Shown here one piece after another: positions 1 through 8,083 of a stretch of 64,000 bases of DNA (the first letter of the stretch is position 1; the number at the start of each line of letters is the position of its first letter). This DNA is from Caballeronia choica (GTDB taxonomy: Bacteria > Pseudomonadota > Gammaproteobacteria > Burkholderiales > Burkholderiaceae), in the NCBI RefSeq assembly GCF_001544535.1, contig NZ_FCON02000006.1, positions 62,001 through 126,000 on the forward strand. The letters run 5' to 3'. A model generated the notes under the pieces. The model was not told where the DNA came from. It saw nothing but the letters and a program-made list of their open reading frames with translations, and made no database searches. Both the position numbers and the translations under genes were made by a program.

Positions 1-441
1 GTGATCACGTCGATCCTTTGCGAAGCCCTGATGGTGATGCTGGGTATCGGCGTGAAGGTCGCAACGCTACCGGTGACCGCGCTCGGCGTCGGTATCGGCG
101 TGGACTACGCTCTGTATTTCCTGAGCGTCCAATTGGCGATGCAGCGGCGCGGCATGTCCCTGGAGGAGGCACATCTCGGAGCGCTGAACTTTACCGGCAA
201 GGTGATTGCGCTGATTGGCGTCACATTGGCCGCGGCGGTGGTGACCTGGGCATGGTCGCCGATCAAGTTTCAGGCCGACATGGGGATCCTGCTTACCTTT
301 ATGTTCCTCTGGAACATGATCGGAGCACTGTTCCTGATTCCGGCGCTGTCGCATTTCCTGTTGAAAGACGTATCGCCAAAGGCGTCGCCAAAGAAAATTT
401 CAGATACGTCTTCGACCAAGTCTTGCGTCGCGCATAATTGA
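1..441 (+). CDS. RND/MMPL-family exporter, C-terminal fragment (5' end outside window)
   Basis: The reading frame is open from the first base and encodes the last 146 residues of a membrane protein. It carries a glycine-rich segment with GVDYALY around fragment residues 33-39, like the transmembrane helix of RND transporters that holds a proton-relay aspartate. Two long hydrophobic helices follow (about 65-85 and 95-117), then a polar tail. This matches the end of MMPL/RND predicted exporters (COG1033 type). The GTG at base 1 is unlikely to be the true start, because such proteins are usually 750-900 residues. Substrate unknown. A hairpin lies just after the stop. Confidence 0.75.
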   Translation: MITSILCEALMVMLGIGVKVATLPVTALGVGIGVDYALYFLSVQLAMQRRGMSLEEAHLGALNFTGKVIALIGVTLAAAVVTWAWSPIKFQADMGILLTFMFLWNMIGALFLIPALSHFLLKDVSPKASPKKISDTSSTKSCVAHN

Positions 442-464
442 GCGGGTAGAGAGGAGATCGTGAC

Positions 465-490
465 GCCTCCGATTGCCCGGGATCGGAGGC
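465..490. terminator. Hairpin between the exporter and a convergent TetR gene
   Basis: A perfect 9-bp inverted repeat (GCCTCCGAT / ATCGGAGGC) with an 8-nt loop starts 23 bases after the exporter stop. It lies between two convergent genes. There is no U-run on either strand, so termination is inferred from position and stem strength only. Confidence 0.5.
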
Positions 491-602
491 TTGCGGCTCA
501 GTTGCAACAGGTATCCAGGGATGCAGGCTAGGGTCGGTTCACTGACGGCCCACGATAATGCGCGTTTTCTCACGCGCCCGTCTGGAGTTGCGTGGTAGGC
601 AA

Positions 603-1235
603 TTACCGTTGGATCAAGACACCCAGAAGCTCGTCGATGATTCGTCCTGCCTCGTCGGAGGTGCCCGGCTTCCCGACCGGATTTTGCAGGCTAATGCCAT
701 GAGCCAGCGCCGTCAGACAGCTTGCCAGGTCCAGCGCGTCGATCGGAATGGCCTTCGAGTGCGCCTTGAAGTAGGTTTCGAGAATCATGGCCAGCGTGCG
801 GGTATGGCGCTCTTGCAGCGCGTAATACTTCCCGGCGAACTCGGGGCTTCGCCGCGCGTGAAGCTGAAGTTCCACCACCAGTTGCGGGCAGTGGGCGTCC
901 GCATGCATCGTCTGGAGCCAGTTTGAAAGCGCGTCGAAGAGTTGCGCGGGTGCGAGGCTGACGATTTTCTCAAGCTCGGCCAGGTCGCGATCCATGTAGA
1001 CGCGCAGCAGTTCGAGAAACAGCGCCTCCTTGGATGCGAAATTCGAGAAGACGGCCCCTTTGGAATAGCACGCCTCGGCCGCGATCAGCTCGATGGATGC
1101 GCCGCCGTAGCCCAGCCGCGCAAAGACGGTCTCGGCGCCTCTGAGAAGGCTCTCTCGGGTGGCCGCTTGTTGCTCGGCGCGAGATAGGCGGATAGGGCGT
1201 GCGGATCCGGTCTGGACCACGGAATACTCCTGCAT
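603..1235 (-). CDS. TetR/AcrR-family transcriptional regulator
   Basis: A 210-residue TetR-type regulator. The N-terminal helix-turn-helix spans about residues 47-66 (ASIELIAAEACYSKGAVFSNF) and a helical ligand-binding domain follows. The ATG at 1235 was preferred over an upstream in-frame start at 1325, because the extra 30 residues are Arg-rich and unlike the family; no good Shine-Dalgarno site precedes it. It is clearly paralogous to the next gene (1387-2004), sharing GYGGASIELIAAEA and a common C-terminal layout, which points to tandem duplication. TetR proteins usually repress a nearby efflux or catabolic gene; the upstream RND exporter fragment is a possible target, but it is convergent. 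Confidence 0.85.
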   Translation of the reverse strand: MQEYSVVQTGSARPIRLSRAEQQAATRESLLRGAETVFARLGYGGASIELIAAEACYSKGAVFSNFASKEALFLELLRVYMDRDLAELEKIVSLAPAQLFDALSNWLQTMHADAHCPQLVVELQLHARRSPEFAGKYYALQERHTRTLAMILETYFKAHSKAIPIDALDLASCLTALAHGISLQNPVGKPGTSDEAGRIIDELLGVLIQR

Positions 1236-1386
1236 TTCAAAGTGTGCTCGGTATTCTAGATGCTCCCCGCCGGTAATGCCACAGTTGCGTTCAGTGTCGT
1301 CCCGCCATGCACGACGCCTCGGCATCGCGCTGAGCGTCTTGAGTTCCCGAGGAATATCGTCCGCGCCGAGCGCGGATTATGGTCGA

Positions 1387-2004
1387 CTACGCGTGGATCA
1401 GGGCCCGCAGCATTTCATCGATGAATCTGCCCGACTTGTCGGGCGAGTCAGGTTTACTGGCATGCTGCTGGAGGCCGTGGCAGAGCGACAGGGCTGTCAT
1501 GCAGCCGGCCATGTCCAGCGCGTCGATCGCACGCTGCCTGCCGCACGCGTTGAAATAGGTTTGGAGGATCTTCCCCAGCGTTTGGGTAAAGCCTTCGCGC
1601 AGCGCGTTGTAGCGCGCGGCGAACTCGGGGCTTCGCCACGCGTGGAGCTGAAGCTCGACGAGCAGTTGCGTGAAGCCAACGTCCGCGTGCGTCGTTTTGA
1701 GCCAATCTGCCAGCGCGCCGACGATTCGAGCCGGCTCCAAGCTGGCGATCTTTTCCAGCTCCGCTGTCTCGCGCTCCATGCACAGGCGCAGCAGTTCGAT
1801 GAACAAAGCCTCTTTGTTAAGAAAGCTCGCGTAGACGGCGCCTCGGGAATAGCCGGCTTCGGCTGCGATCAACTCGATGGATGCGCCCCCATAGCCCACT
1901 CGCACGAAGACCGACTTCGCAGCGTCGAGAAGGCGTTGGCGCGTGAGCGCATGTCGTTCGGCTCGAGTAAGGCGGACGAGTCGCGCGGACTCCTGCTGCC
2001 CCAT
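1387..2004 (-). CDS. TetR/AcrR-family transcriptional regulator, paralogue of the adjacent gene
   Basis: A 205-residue TetR regulator with its helix-turn-helix at residues 42-61 (GASIELIAAEAGYSRGAVY) and an all-helical C-terminal domain. A strong ribosome site (GGGAGG) lies 6 bases before the ATG at 2004. It ends about 150 bp before the start of its paralogue at 1235 on the same strand, so the pair may be cotranscribed. A 16-bp perfect palindrome 220 bp upstream could be an operator. Ligand and targets are unknown. Two adjacent near-duplicate repressors could heterodimerise or have diverged in effector specificity. Confidence 0.88.
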   Translation of the reverse strand: MGQQESARLVRLTRAERHALTRQRLLDAAKSVFVRVGYGGASIELIAAEAGYSRGAVYASFLNKEALFIELLRLCMERETAELEKIASLEPARIVGALADWLKTTHADVGFTQLLVELQLHAWRSPEFAARYNALREGFTQTLGKILQTYFNACGRQRAIDALDMAGCMTALSLCHGLQQHASKPDSPDKSGRFIDEMLRALIHA

Positions 2005-2223
2005 TGTTTCCTCCCAAGTAAGGACCAGGATCGATATTTAACTTGTTCCCGAAGAGCGGGGGCGGCCGACTGACTCGCGCGGGCGCAGGCATCTTGCGCT
2101 CTGGTCCCGTGCGGGATCTTGATCGATCGCAGGGTGGCTTGCCCCGTCGCTAGTACGTCTTCTCGTCCAGACAAAAACAATATCTGGTCTCTGATTTGGG
2201 AAACGAAACCATCCTGATTGTAG

Positions 2224-2239
2224 AATACCATATGGTATT
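2224..2239. promoter_or_regulatory. 16-bp perfect palindrome, candidate operator
   Basis: AATACCATATGGTATT is a perfect 16-bp palindrome in an AT-rich stretch, 220 bp upstream of the TetR gene at 1387-2004. Its form fits a dimeric helix-turn-helix repressor site. No intact gene starts just to its right, so it may be an operator for the TetR pair or the leftover operator of a lost target gene. Confidence 0.45.
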
Positions 2240-2737
2240 TGAAAAATAAAGACTGGGCTCGGTGTGACGAGTGGCCTGCGCGCCGCGATCACAGAATGGG
2301 AAAAGCTGCGCTAGGCGAGCGACGCGGGAGGCGATCTCGCCGCGGCTGCTCGCAACTCCCTGCAGGAAGTAGAGGCACATGTAGCTGAGGCGCTTGCCTC
2401 CCTCACGATTTAATCTACGCGAGTGCCTTCATGGATCTGCTCCGTCCGTTGGTGAATGTTCTTGGCTAACAAGTCATTCTATCGACACACGACAACTCGA
2501 AGGCGGAGTTCTTGAGTCGCAAATGCCGGAGTACTAACGTCCGGCACAGAGTACACGAGCTTGTTCCGCGTGGGGCGGATGGTCTTGTGGACATGTACGA
2601 CCGACTGTCTAACATGAGGCTCGGGCAGAGTGGCTGATTCGTGATTGGCCAACCGCCTTGGCGGGCAAAAGGTCTGGGGTTGTGGTGAGGTGCATTCACG
2701 AAGTAGCGCGCCTCGCCCGCGCAAAGCGCCCACCTTG

Positions 2738-2884
2738 CCAATCATCTTCGTAGGCGGTTACGCTGACATGCCCGCGCTCGATCGGATCGGAAATGCCACT
2801 ATTCTGCGCAAGCCGATTGGCCCTGACGCGCTATTTGGTGCGGTCCATGATCCGCCACAAGCCCACAAGTCGCTTGACCGCTAA
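2738..2884 (+). pseudogene. Response-regulator receiver-domain relic (C-terminal part)
   Basis: The plus-strand frame reads PIIFVGGYADMPALDRIG followed by ATILRKPIGPDALF. This is the end of a CheY-like receiver domain of the kind on hybrid histidine kinases: a hydrophobic strand, a GYAD-type turn, and the conserved KP dipeptide on the last strand. The phosphoacceptor aspartate half and any kinase part are absent. The residues before PIIF do not continue the fold, so this is a remnant of a lost two-component gene. Confidence 0.6.
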
Positions 2885-3745
2885 TTCCGTAGAGCCGGCA
2901 CCGCTTGTTTCATCGCTCGACGCAGGTGACTCACATCGTGAACCCATGGAGAGGTCTTTTTGCCGAAGTTCGCGAAGGGGCAACTGTTCGACGCGGCTGC
3001 GGTTTGAAGGGCCGGTATGGCGGGTTGAACGGCCATACCCGCCCCCAAGCGATGAACGACTGCAAAGGCCGACAACGCGTCTGTGGAAAAGCCGATCTGC
3101 CTTTCGACCACGTGGACGGTCGAGGTCAACGCCGTGCATCGGCGTTATTCAGGTGAAAGTGATTGCACTTAGTTTTATAGACGGCGACGCGTGCTTCATG
3201 CGCTGTGGTTTGCCGCGCAGCTTGAGCAAAACCACTGCGAGAATCGGGCGTATCCAGAGCGTCCTTGACCCAATCCCTGACCGGTGCTCCAATCGTTCCA
3301 TTCGCAACAAACAGATGTCGCCCACTGAGTCGCGAGGCTGGATGCTAAAGGCCGGTGGTGGTCTAACGGGCCGGTCAGCTAATAGGTATGGGAATGCCAA
3401 TCGGTTTACCAGTTTGGGTGAAGACCGTGGCTGGTTGGGCTTGGCCAAAGTTAAAGCAATGGGGCGTCGACCGGTTCATCCGGGCGGGCGTGAGTCGGAC
3501 GGCAATGGATGGTGAGGATTTCGCCAACGAGGGCAGTCTCCCGTATCTTGTCAAGCTGGAGTTGGAGGGGCTCGCCTCAGACATACTCGCATTGCCGCAA
3601 ATCCGGTCCGAGCCGTTTCGTACCTGGTTGCGTTTGCCTTCTAATCTCGACCTGTTTGTCTCAGTTCTTGTCGCGAAAGCCGGTAACAGGAACGATGTGG
3701 CGGGAAACGCCCAGGATGGCAGCGAGTCAGAAACGAGATCCCGCC

Positions 3746-4654
3746 ATGGAATATATCGAAAGCCTGCGCGTTTTCCGCTCGGTGGTCGAATCGAAAAGCT
3801 TCACCCGGGCCGCTGAGATTCATGGACTGTCGCGGCCAGCAGTGTCGCGGGCGATAGCGGCGCTGGAAGAGCGGGTGGGCTGCCGTCTGTTGAACCGGAC
3901 CACGCGGCAGATCTCGCTCACGGAAGCGGCCGAGCGATTCTATGAAGGCTGCGTGCGCATTCTCGATGATCTTGATGCGCTCGAGGCGGACGTGGCGAGT
4001 CAGACCCGCGAACCGGGCGGTGTGCTGCGGCTCGTCGCCCACACGACGGCGGCGATCAACCGCCTGGTGCCCCTGATCGCCAGGTTCAAGCGCGACCATC
4101 CGAAAGTCGCGCTTGACGTGACCCTGACCGAACGGCCCGTCGATCTCGTGGCCGACGGGTTCGACATCGGCATCATCGTTCCGTACATGGTGACGAGCGA
4201 AACGACCGTGGTGCGTCTGCTCGAACGCGTTCCCGTTGTCATCGTCGCGACGCCGGGATATCTGCAGGCGTCGTCGACACCGCTAGACCCGTCGCAACTG
4301 GCCGATCATCTGTTCGTGCCGATGTCGCCATCGATTCGCCGGCCCGGCATCAGCTTCAGGAATGGCGCGGACGAGCTGAGCGTTCCGCTTCGTTTCGAAG
4401 TTTCGTCGAACAGTCCCATCTTCAACCGCGAGATGGTATTGCAGGGTTTCGGAATCGGCGTCGTGCCGAAGGATCTCGTGGACAACGACCTGGCCTCGGG
4501 AAAGCTGGTGCGCCTGCTCGCCGATTTCGAGCTCGTCGACGACAGCATCGAAATCTGGCTCGCCTACAGCAACCGGATATTGCTGCCCGCCAAGGTGCGC
4601 GCGTTCATCGACCATGCGGCCGTCTTTTTCGCGCAGTCACCGACCTCTCGCTGA
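3746..4654 (+). CDS. LysR-family transcriptional regulator
   Basis: A 302-residue LysR regulator. The winged helix-turn-helix is at residues 1-60 (SFTRAAEIHGLSRPAVSRAI, then LNRTTRQISLTEAAERF) and a periplasmic-binding-protein-like effector domain follows. The start at 3746 (MEYIESLRVF) fits the family; the longer frame from 3509 adds an implausible leader. The RTTR and LTEAG-like segment suggests the subgroup often linked to efflux or redox genes. The next gene downstream is MarR on the same strand after about 90 bp, and no divergent target gene is present, so its regulon cannot be read from context. Confidence 0.88.
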   Translation: MEYIESLRVFRSVVESKSFTRAAEIHGLSRPAVSRAIAALEERVGCRLLNRTTRQISLTEAAERFYEGCVRILDDLDALEADVASQTREPGGVLRLVAHTTAAINRLVPLIARFKRDHPKVALDVTLTERPVDLVADGFDIGIIVPYMVTSETTVVRLLERVPVVIVATPGYLQASSTPLDPSQLADHLFVPMSPSIRRPGISFRNGADELSVPLRFEVSSNSPIFNREMVLQGFGIGVVPKDLVDNDLASGKLVRLLADFELVDDSIEIWLAYSNRILLPAKVRAFIDHAAVFFAQSPTSR

Positions 4655-4745
4655 GAAGAACGGTTCCCCGGCCAATTGGTGCGCGAAACGACAACAAACT
4701 GATGACGCCGCCCGCATCGCTTCGCGCCGGACGTCGCATTAATAT

Positions 4746-4757
4746 GTGCATATGCAC
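4746..4757. promoter_or_regulatory. 12-bp palindromic operator overlapping the marR start
   Basis: GTGCATATGCAC is a perfect palindrome that contains both candidate start codons of the MarR gene (GTG 4746, ATG 4752). The identical 12 bases recur at 5244-5255, just after marR and before the efflux genes. Two identical palindromes flanking a MarR repressor are best read as its own operators. Confidence 0.75.
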
Positions 4758-5183
4758 TCCGATGATCTTCGCAACGACGACTGCTTCGCCCTGCGTCAGG
4801 CCGCTCGACACATCTCGAAGCTTTACGAACGGCATCTGTCCGAGGCCGGCATCACGCCCACGCAATTCAGCATTCTGAGGACGCTGAGCCGGCGCCCGGG
4901 CCTGACGATGGCCGATCTGTCCCGGACGCTGGTGATGGACAGAACGACGCTCGTGCGCGCGCTCAAGCCTCTACTGCGGCGCGGCTTCGTGGCCGCGCCC
5001 GTGGAAGGGCAGAACAAACGGCTGCGCGTCGTGCTGACCGAACAAGGATCGACGAGGCTCGACCAGGCCGCCGCTCATTGGGCAGCCGCGCAGGCCAGCT
5101 TCGAACACAGTTTTGGACGGCAAGAGGCGGCACGTCTTCGCGGCGAGCTGTTTCGCATGACGACCGACCCGTTCGAAAGGTAA
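4746..5183 (+). CDS. MarR-family repressor of the adjacent efflux operon
   Basis: A 145-residue MarR/EmrR-like protein. The DNA-binding helices are at about residues 54-75 (LTMADLSRTLVMDRTTLVRA) and the beta wing follows (about 77-100, ending RLRVVLTEQG). It precedes NodT, EmrA and EmrB genes on the same strand, the classical arrangement for a repressor released by the pump's substrates. Translation may begin at GTG 4746 or ATG 4752, both inside the operator. No normal Shine-Dalgarno site precedes them, so the message may be leaderless. Autoregulation is inferred from the operator overlap. Confidence 0.9.
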   Translation: MHMHSDDLRNDDCFALRQAARHISKLYERHLSEAGITPTQFSILRTLSRRPGLTMADLSRTLVMDRTTLVRALKPLLRRGFVAAPVEGQNKRLRVVLTEQGSTRLDQAAAHWAAAQASFEHSFGRQEAARLRGELFRMTTDPFER

Positions 5184-5243
5184 TCACAAGCAACGCACTC
5201 ATGCATCGAGCGAATTGATGCACGACCGCATGGACATCATTGT

Positions 5244-5255
5244 GTGCATATGCAC
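5244..5255. promoter_or_regulatory. 12-bp palindromic operator upstream of the efflux genes
   Basis: This is a perfect copy of the palindrome at 4746-4757 (GTGCATATGCAC), placed 60 bp after the marR stop and 53 bp before the outer-membrane lipoprotein start. It probably lets the MarR protein control nodT-emrA-emrB transcription separately from its own gene. Confidence 0.75.
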
Positions 5256-5308
5256 TTTGCCGTTGGAAAGTCTCATTACTCAGACGTGCCAAAAAGGAAA
5301 TGGAAACC

Positions 5309-6826
5309 ATGATCAATCACTCCCGCCCCGGATCGCGCGTGAGCGTATGGGTGGCCTCGATTGCCGCGGCAGCGGTGGCGATCGGCCTCGCCGGATGCGT
5401 CAACTACGCCGGCATCGGCAGCGACCAGCAGATCGCGCCTCCCGCGCAGTTCGAGACGAAAGAGAGTCTGCCGGCCGAAGGCGGACAGTGGCCCGCGATG
5501 GACTGGGCCACGCAGTTCGGCGACCCGCAACTCCCCGCGCTGATCGACGAGGCGTTGAAGGGCAATCCGACCATCGAGCAGGCGCGCGCCCGCATCGAGA
5601 AGGCCTCGTCGTATGTCGGCAGCTCGAAATCGGCGCTCTATCCGAATGTTACGGGCAGCTACGCCTGGACGCGTCAGCGTTACACGGAGAACGGCATCGT
5701 TCCGCCGCCCTTCGCCGGCACCTGGCAGAGCGAGAACACCGTGCTCGCCAGCGCGTCGTGGGACCTCGACCTGTGGGGCAAGAACCGGGAGCGGCTGCGT
5801 CAGGCCGTCTCGCAGGAGAAGGTGGCCGACGCCGAGGCCGAACAGGTGCGCATCTCGCTGGCCGCATCGGTTGCGAGCGCCTACAACCGTCTCGCGCAGC
5901 TCTATGCGTTGCGCGATATCCAGGCTCGCGAGGTGAAGAATCGCGAGGACATCGGGCACATCACGGATGGGCGCGTGAGCGCGGGACTCGACACCAACGT
6001 CGAACGGCAGACCGCCTACGGCGAAACCGCGACGAGCCGCTCCAGCGTCAGCGACCTCGACGGGCAAATCACGACCGTGCGCTATCAACTGGGTGCGCTG
6101 CTCGGCGGCGGCCCGGATCGCGGCCTCTCGATCGCCAAGCCGTCGCTCGGCGAAGGCGCCAGCGTCGCGCTTCCCGACAACCTGCCCGCCGACCTGTTGT
6201 CGCGTCGCCCGGACATCGTCGCGGCCTACTGGCAGGTGGATGCCGCCACCCACGACGTGAAGGAAGCGAAGGCCGAGTTCTTCCCGGACGTCAATCTGTC
6301 GGCGGCGGCGGGACTGGACGCGTTCGGCTGGGGACGGTTCCTCACCGCCGGCAGCCGTCAGCTTCAACTGGCCCCCGCGATCCATCTTCCGATCTTCGAT
6401 GCCGGCGCGCTGCGCGCCCAGTTGAAGGGCCGCTATGCGGATTTCGATTACGACGTCGCAACGTACAACCAGACGTTGATCAACGCCTTGTCCGACGTCG
6501 CCACGCAAGTCTCGCAGATCCATTCGGCCGACCGACAACTCGTCGACGCACAGCAGGCGCTGGATGCGCAGACGAAGGCCTATCAACTGGCCCTGGTTCG
6601 CTACAAGTCCGGTCTGAACCAGCAACTGCAGGTGCTGAACGCGGACGACAACCGGCTCGCGGCCGAAACGGCCGTCGTCAATCTCGAGATGGACCGTCGC
6701 AACACGCAGATCGGCCTGATCAAGGCGCTGGGCGGCGGCTTCGAAGCGTCCCGCGCCGGCCTTGCGACGAACGCGCAGACGCCGATTCCCGCGCCATCCG
6801 ACGGCACTGCACCACACGCTGAATGA
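5309..6826 (+). CDS. NodT-family outer-membrane efflux lipoprotein (TolC-like)
   Basis: A 505-residue outer-membrane channel of a tripartite pump. The N-terminal signal ends in lipobox LAGC with the lipidated Cys at residue 30 (start at 5309). The ribosome site AAGGAAA suits the ATG at 5309 better than the in-frame ATG at 5300. Two OEP repeats follow; RRPDIVAAYWQV and the late ALVRYKSGLNQQLQVLNAD match the paired helices of NodT/OprM proteins. The long antisense and frame-shifted reading frames over this gene are GC artefacts. It would dock with the membrane-fusion protein encoded 60 bp downstream. Confidence 0.93.
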   Translation: MINHSRPGSRVSVWVASIAAAAVAIGLAGCVNYAGIGSDQQIAPPAQFETKESLPAEGGQWPAMDWATQFGDPQLPALIDEALKGNPTIEQARARIEKASSYVGSSKSALYPNVTGSYAWTRQRYTENGIVPPPFAGTWQSENTVLASASWDLDLWGKNRERLRQAVSQEKVADAEAEQVRISLAASVASAYNRLAQLYALRDIQAREVKNREDIGHITDGRVSAGLDTNVERQTAYGETATSRSSVSDLDGQITTVRYQLGALLGGGPDRGLSIAKPSLGEGASVALPDNLPADLLSRRPDIVAAYWQVDAATHDVKEAKAEFFPDVNLSAAAGLDAFGWGRFLTAGSRQLQLAPAIHLPIFDAGALRAQLKGRYADFDYDVATYNQTLINALSDVATQVSQIHSADRQLVDAQQALDAQTKAYQLALVRYKSGLNQQLQVLNADDNRLAAETAVVNLEMDRRNTQIGLIKALGGGFEASRAGLATNAQTPIPAPSDGTAPHAE

Positions 6827-6886
6827 CCCATCTGCCGTCACGCGTCGACGCAGAACGGCAATCCTCAATCCTCGTTGGAGTTATCG

Positions 6887-8047
6887 ATGAACACACCTCA
6901 GTCATCATCGGCCGATGCGCCGGTCAAGAAGTCGTCCAGACGCACGCTGCTGCTCGCGCTGCTCGTCGCCGTGCTCGCGCTGGCGGGCGCCGGATACGGT
7001 CTCTACTATTTCCTCGACGCCCGCTTTCACGTGGATACCGACGACGCCTACGTCAACGGCAACGTCGTGCAGATCACGCCGCAGGTCACCGGTACCGTGA
7101 TCGCGGTACAGGCGGACAACTCGCATATTGTGAAGAAGGGCGAGCCGGTCGTGCAGATCGACCCCGCCGATGCAAGGATCGTCCTGCAGCAGGCAGAAGC
7201 CAACCTCGGGCAGACCGTGCGCCAGATTCACGGCCTCTACGTCAACGACGACAAATATCGGGCGGAAGTCGCGCAACGCCGGACCGATCTCGCTAAAGCC
7301 CAGGACGACTTGCGGCGCCGGCTTTCCACCGGCATGACAGGCGCCGTGTCCGACGAGGAAATCGCGCATGCCCGCGATGCCGTCCGGTCGGCGCAGGCTG
7401 CGCTCGACGCTGCCCAGCAGCAACTCGGCGCCAATCGTGCACTGACGGCCAACACGACGGTCGAGCAGCATCCGGACGTGCAGGCGAGCGCCGCTCGCGT
7501 GCGTGACGCCTACCTCGCCTACGCGCGCACGACCTTGCCGGCGCCAGTAACCGGCTATGTCGCGCAGCGCACGGTTCAGGTCGGGCAGCGCGTGTCGCCC
7601 GGCACGGCGCTGATGTCCGTGGTGCCGCTCGAGCAGGTCTGGGTCGATGCGAACTTCAAGGAGTGGCAGCTTCGCCAGATCCGTGTGGGCCAACCCGTCG
7701 AGCTGATCGCCGACGTCTACGGCTCGCGCGTCGTTTATCACGGCAAGGTGGTGGGTTTCACGCCGGGCACCGGATCGGCGCTGGCGCTGTTACCCGCGCA
7801 GAACGCGACCGGCAACTGGATCAAGGTGGTGCAACGGCTTCCGGTGCGCATCGAGATTCCGCCTGCGGAGTTGGAAAGACATCCGTTGCGCGTGGGCCTC
7901 TCGATGAACGTGGATGTCGACGTCAAGAACACCTCCGGCGACCAGCCGCAGAACTGGACCGCCGCGACCTACAAGACCGACGTCTTCGCCCGCTACGGCG
8001 ACGAAGCGGATGCCGCGATCGCGCGCATTGTCGCCGCGAACGAATGA
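6887..8047 (+). CDS. EmrA/HlyD-type membrane-fusion protein
   Basis: A 386-residue periplasmic adaptor. It has one N-terminal transmembrane helix (about 20-42), then the typical VDTDDAYVNGNVVQITPQV start of the lipoyl/beta-barrel domain, a long coiled-coil hairpin (about 115-215) and the return GYVAQRTVQVGQRVSPG. The ATG at 6887 follows a GGAG site; an upstream in-frame start at 6875 lacks one. It would bridge the inner-membrane DHA2 transporter encoded just downstream (36-bp gap) to the NodT channel. Substrates of such pumps are hydrophobic toxins or antibiotics; none can be named from sequence. Confidence 0.93.
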   Translation: MNTPQSSSADAPVKKSSRRTLLLALLVAVLALAGAGYGLYYFLDARFHVDTDDAYVNGNVVQITPQVTGTVIAVQADNSHIVKKGEPVVQIDPADARIVLQQAEANLGQTVRQIHGLYVNDDKYRAEVAQRRTDLAKAQDDLRRRLSTGMTGAVSDEEIAHARDAVRSAQAALDAAQQQLGANRALTANTTVEQHPDVQASAARVRDAYLAYARTTLPAPVTGYVAQRTVQVGQRVSPGTALMSVVPLEQVWVDANFKEWQLRQIRVGQPVELIADVYGSRVVYHGKVVGFTPGTGSALALLPAQNATGNWIKVVQRLPVRIEIPPAELERHPLRVGLSMNVDVDVKNTSGDQPQNWTAATYKTDVFARYGDEADAAIARIVAANE

Positions 8048-8083
8048 CCGTATCTGCCCGACACCCTCGCCGGAATCTCACCA

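Larger units (their letters stand above)
2005..3745. other. 1.7-kb region without an intact gene
   Basis: No open frame here looks like a complete gene. Seen in it: the 16-bp palindrome at 2224-2239, a receiver-domain relic at 2738-2884, and an 8-bp inverted repeat (GGTATGGC / GCCATACC, 3014-3021 and 3032-3039). A frame at 3388-3816 on the plus strand resembles nothing I recognise and runs into the LysR gene in another frame. I read the region as decayed DNA plus the LysR promoter area. Confidence 0.5.

Noticed and set aside
5276-6868. A 530-residue minus-strand frame antisense to the efflux lipoprotein gene (and a similar plus-strand frame at 5215-6822)
   Set aside because: Composition is Arg/Gly/Ala-rich with no domain; it is a shadow of high GC coding DNA, and the sense frame has a signal peptide, lipobox and family motifs.
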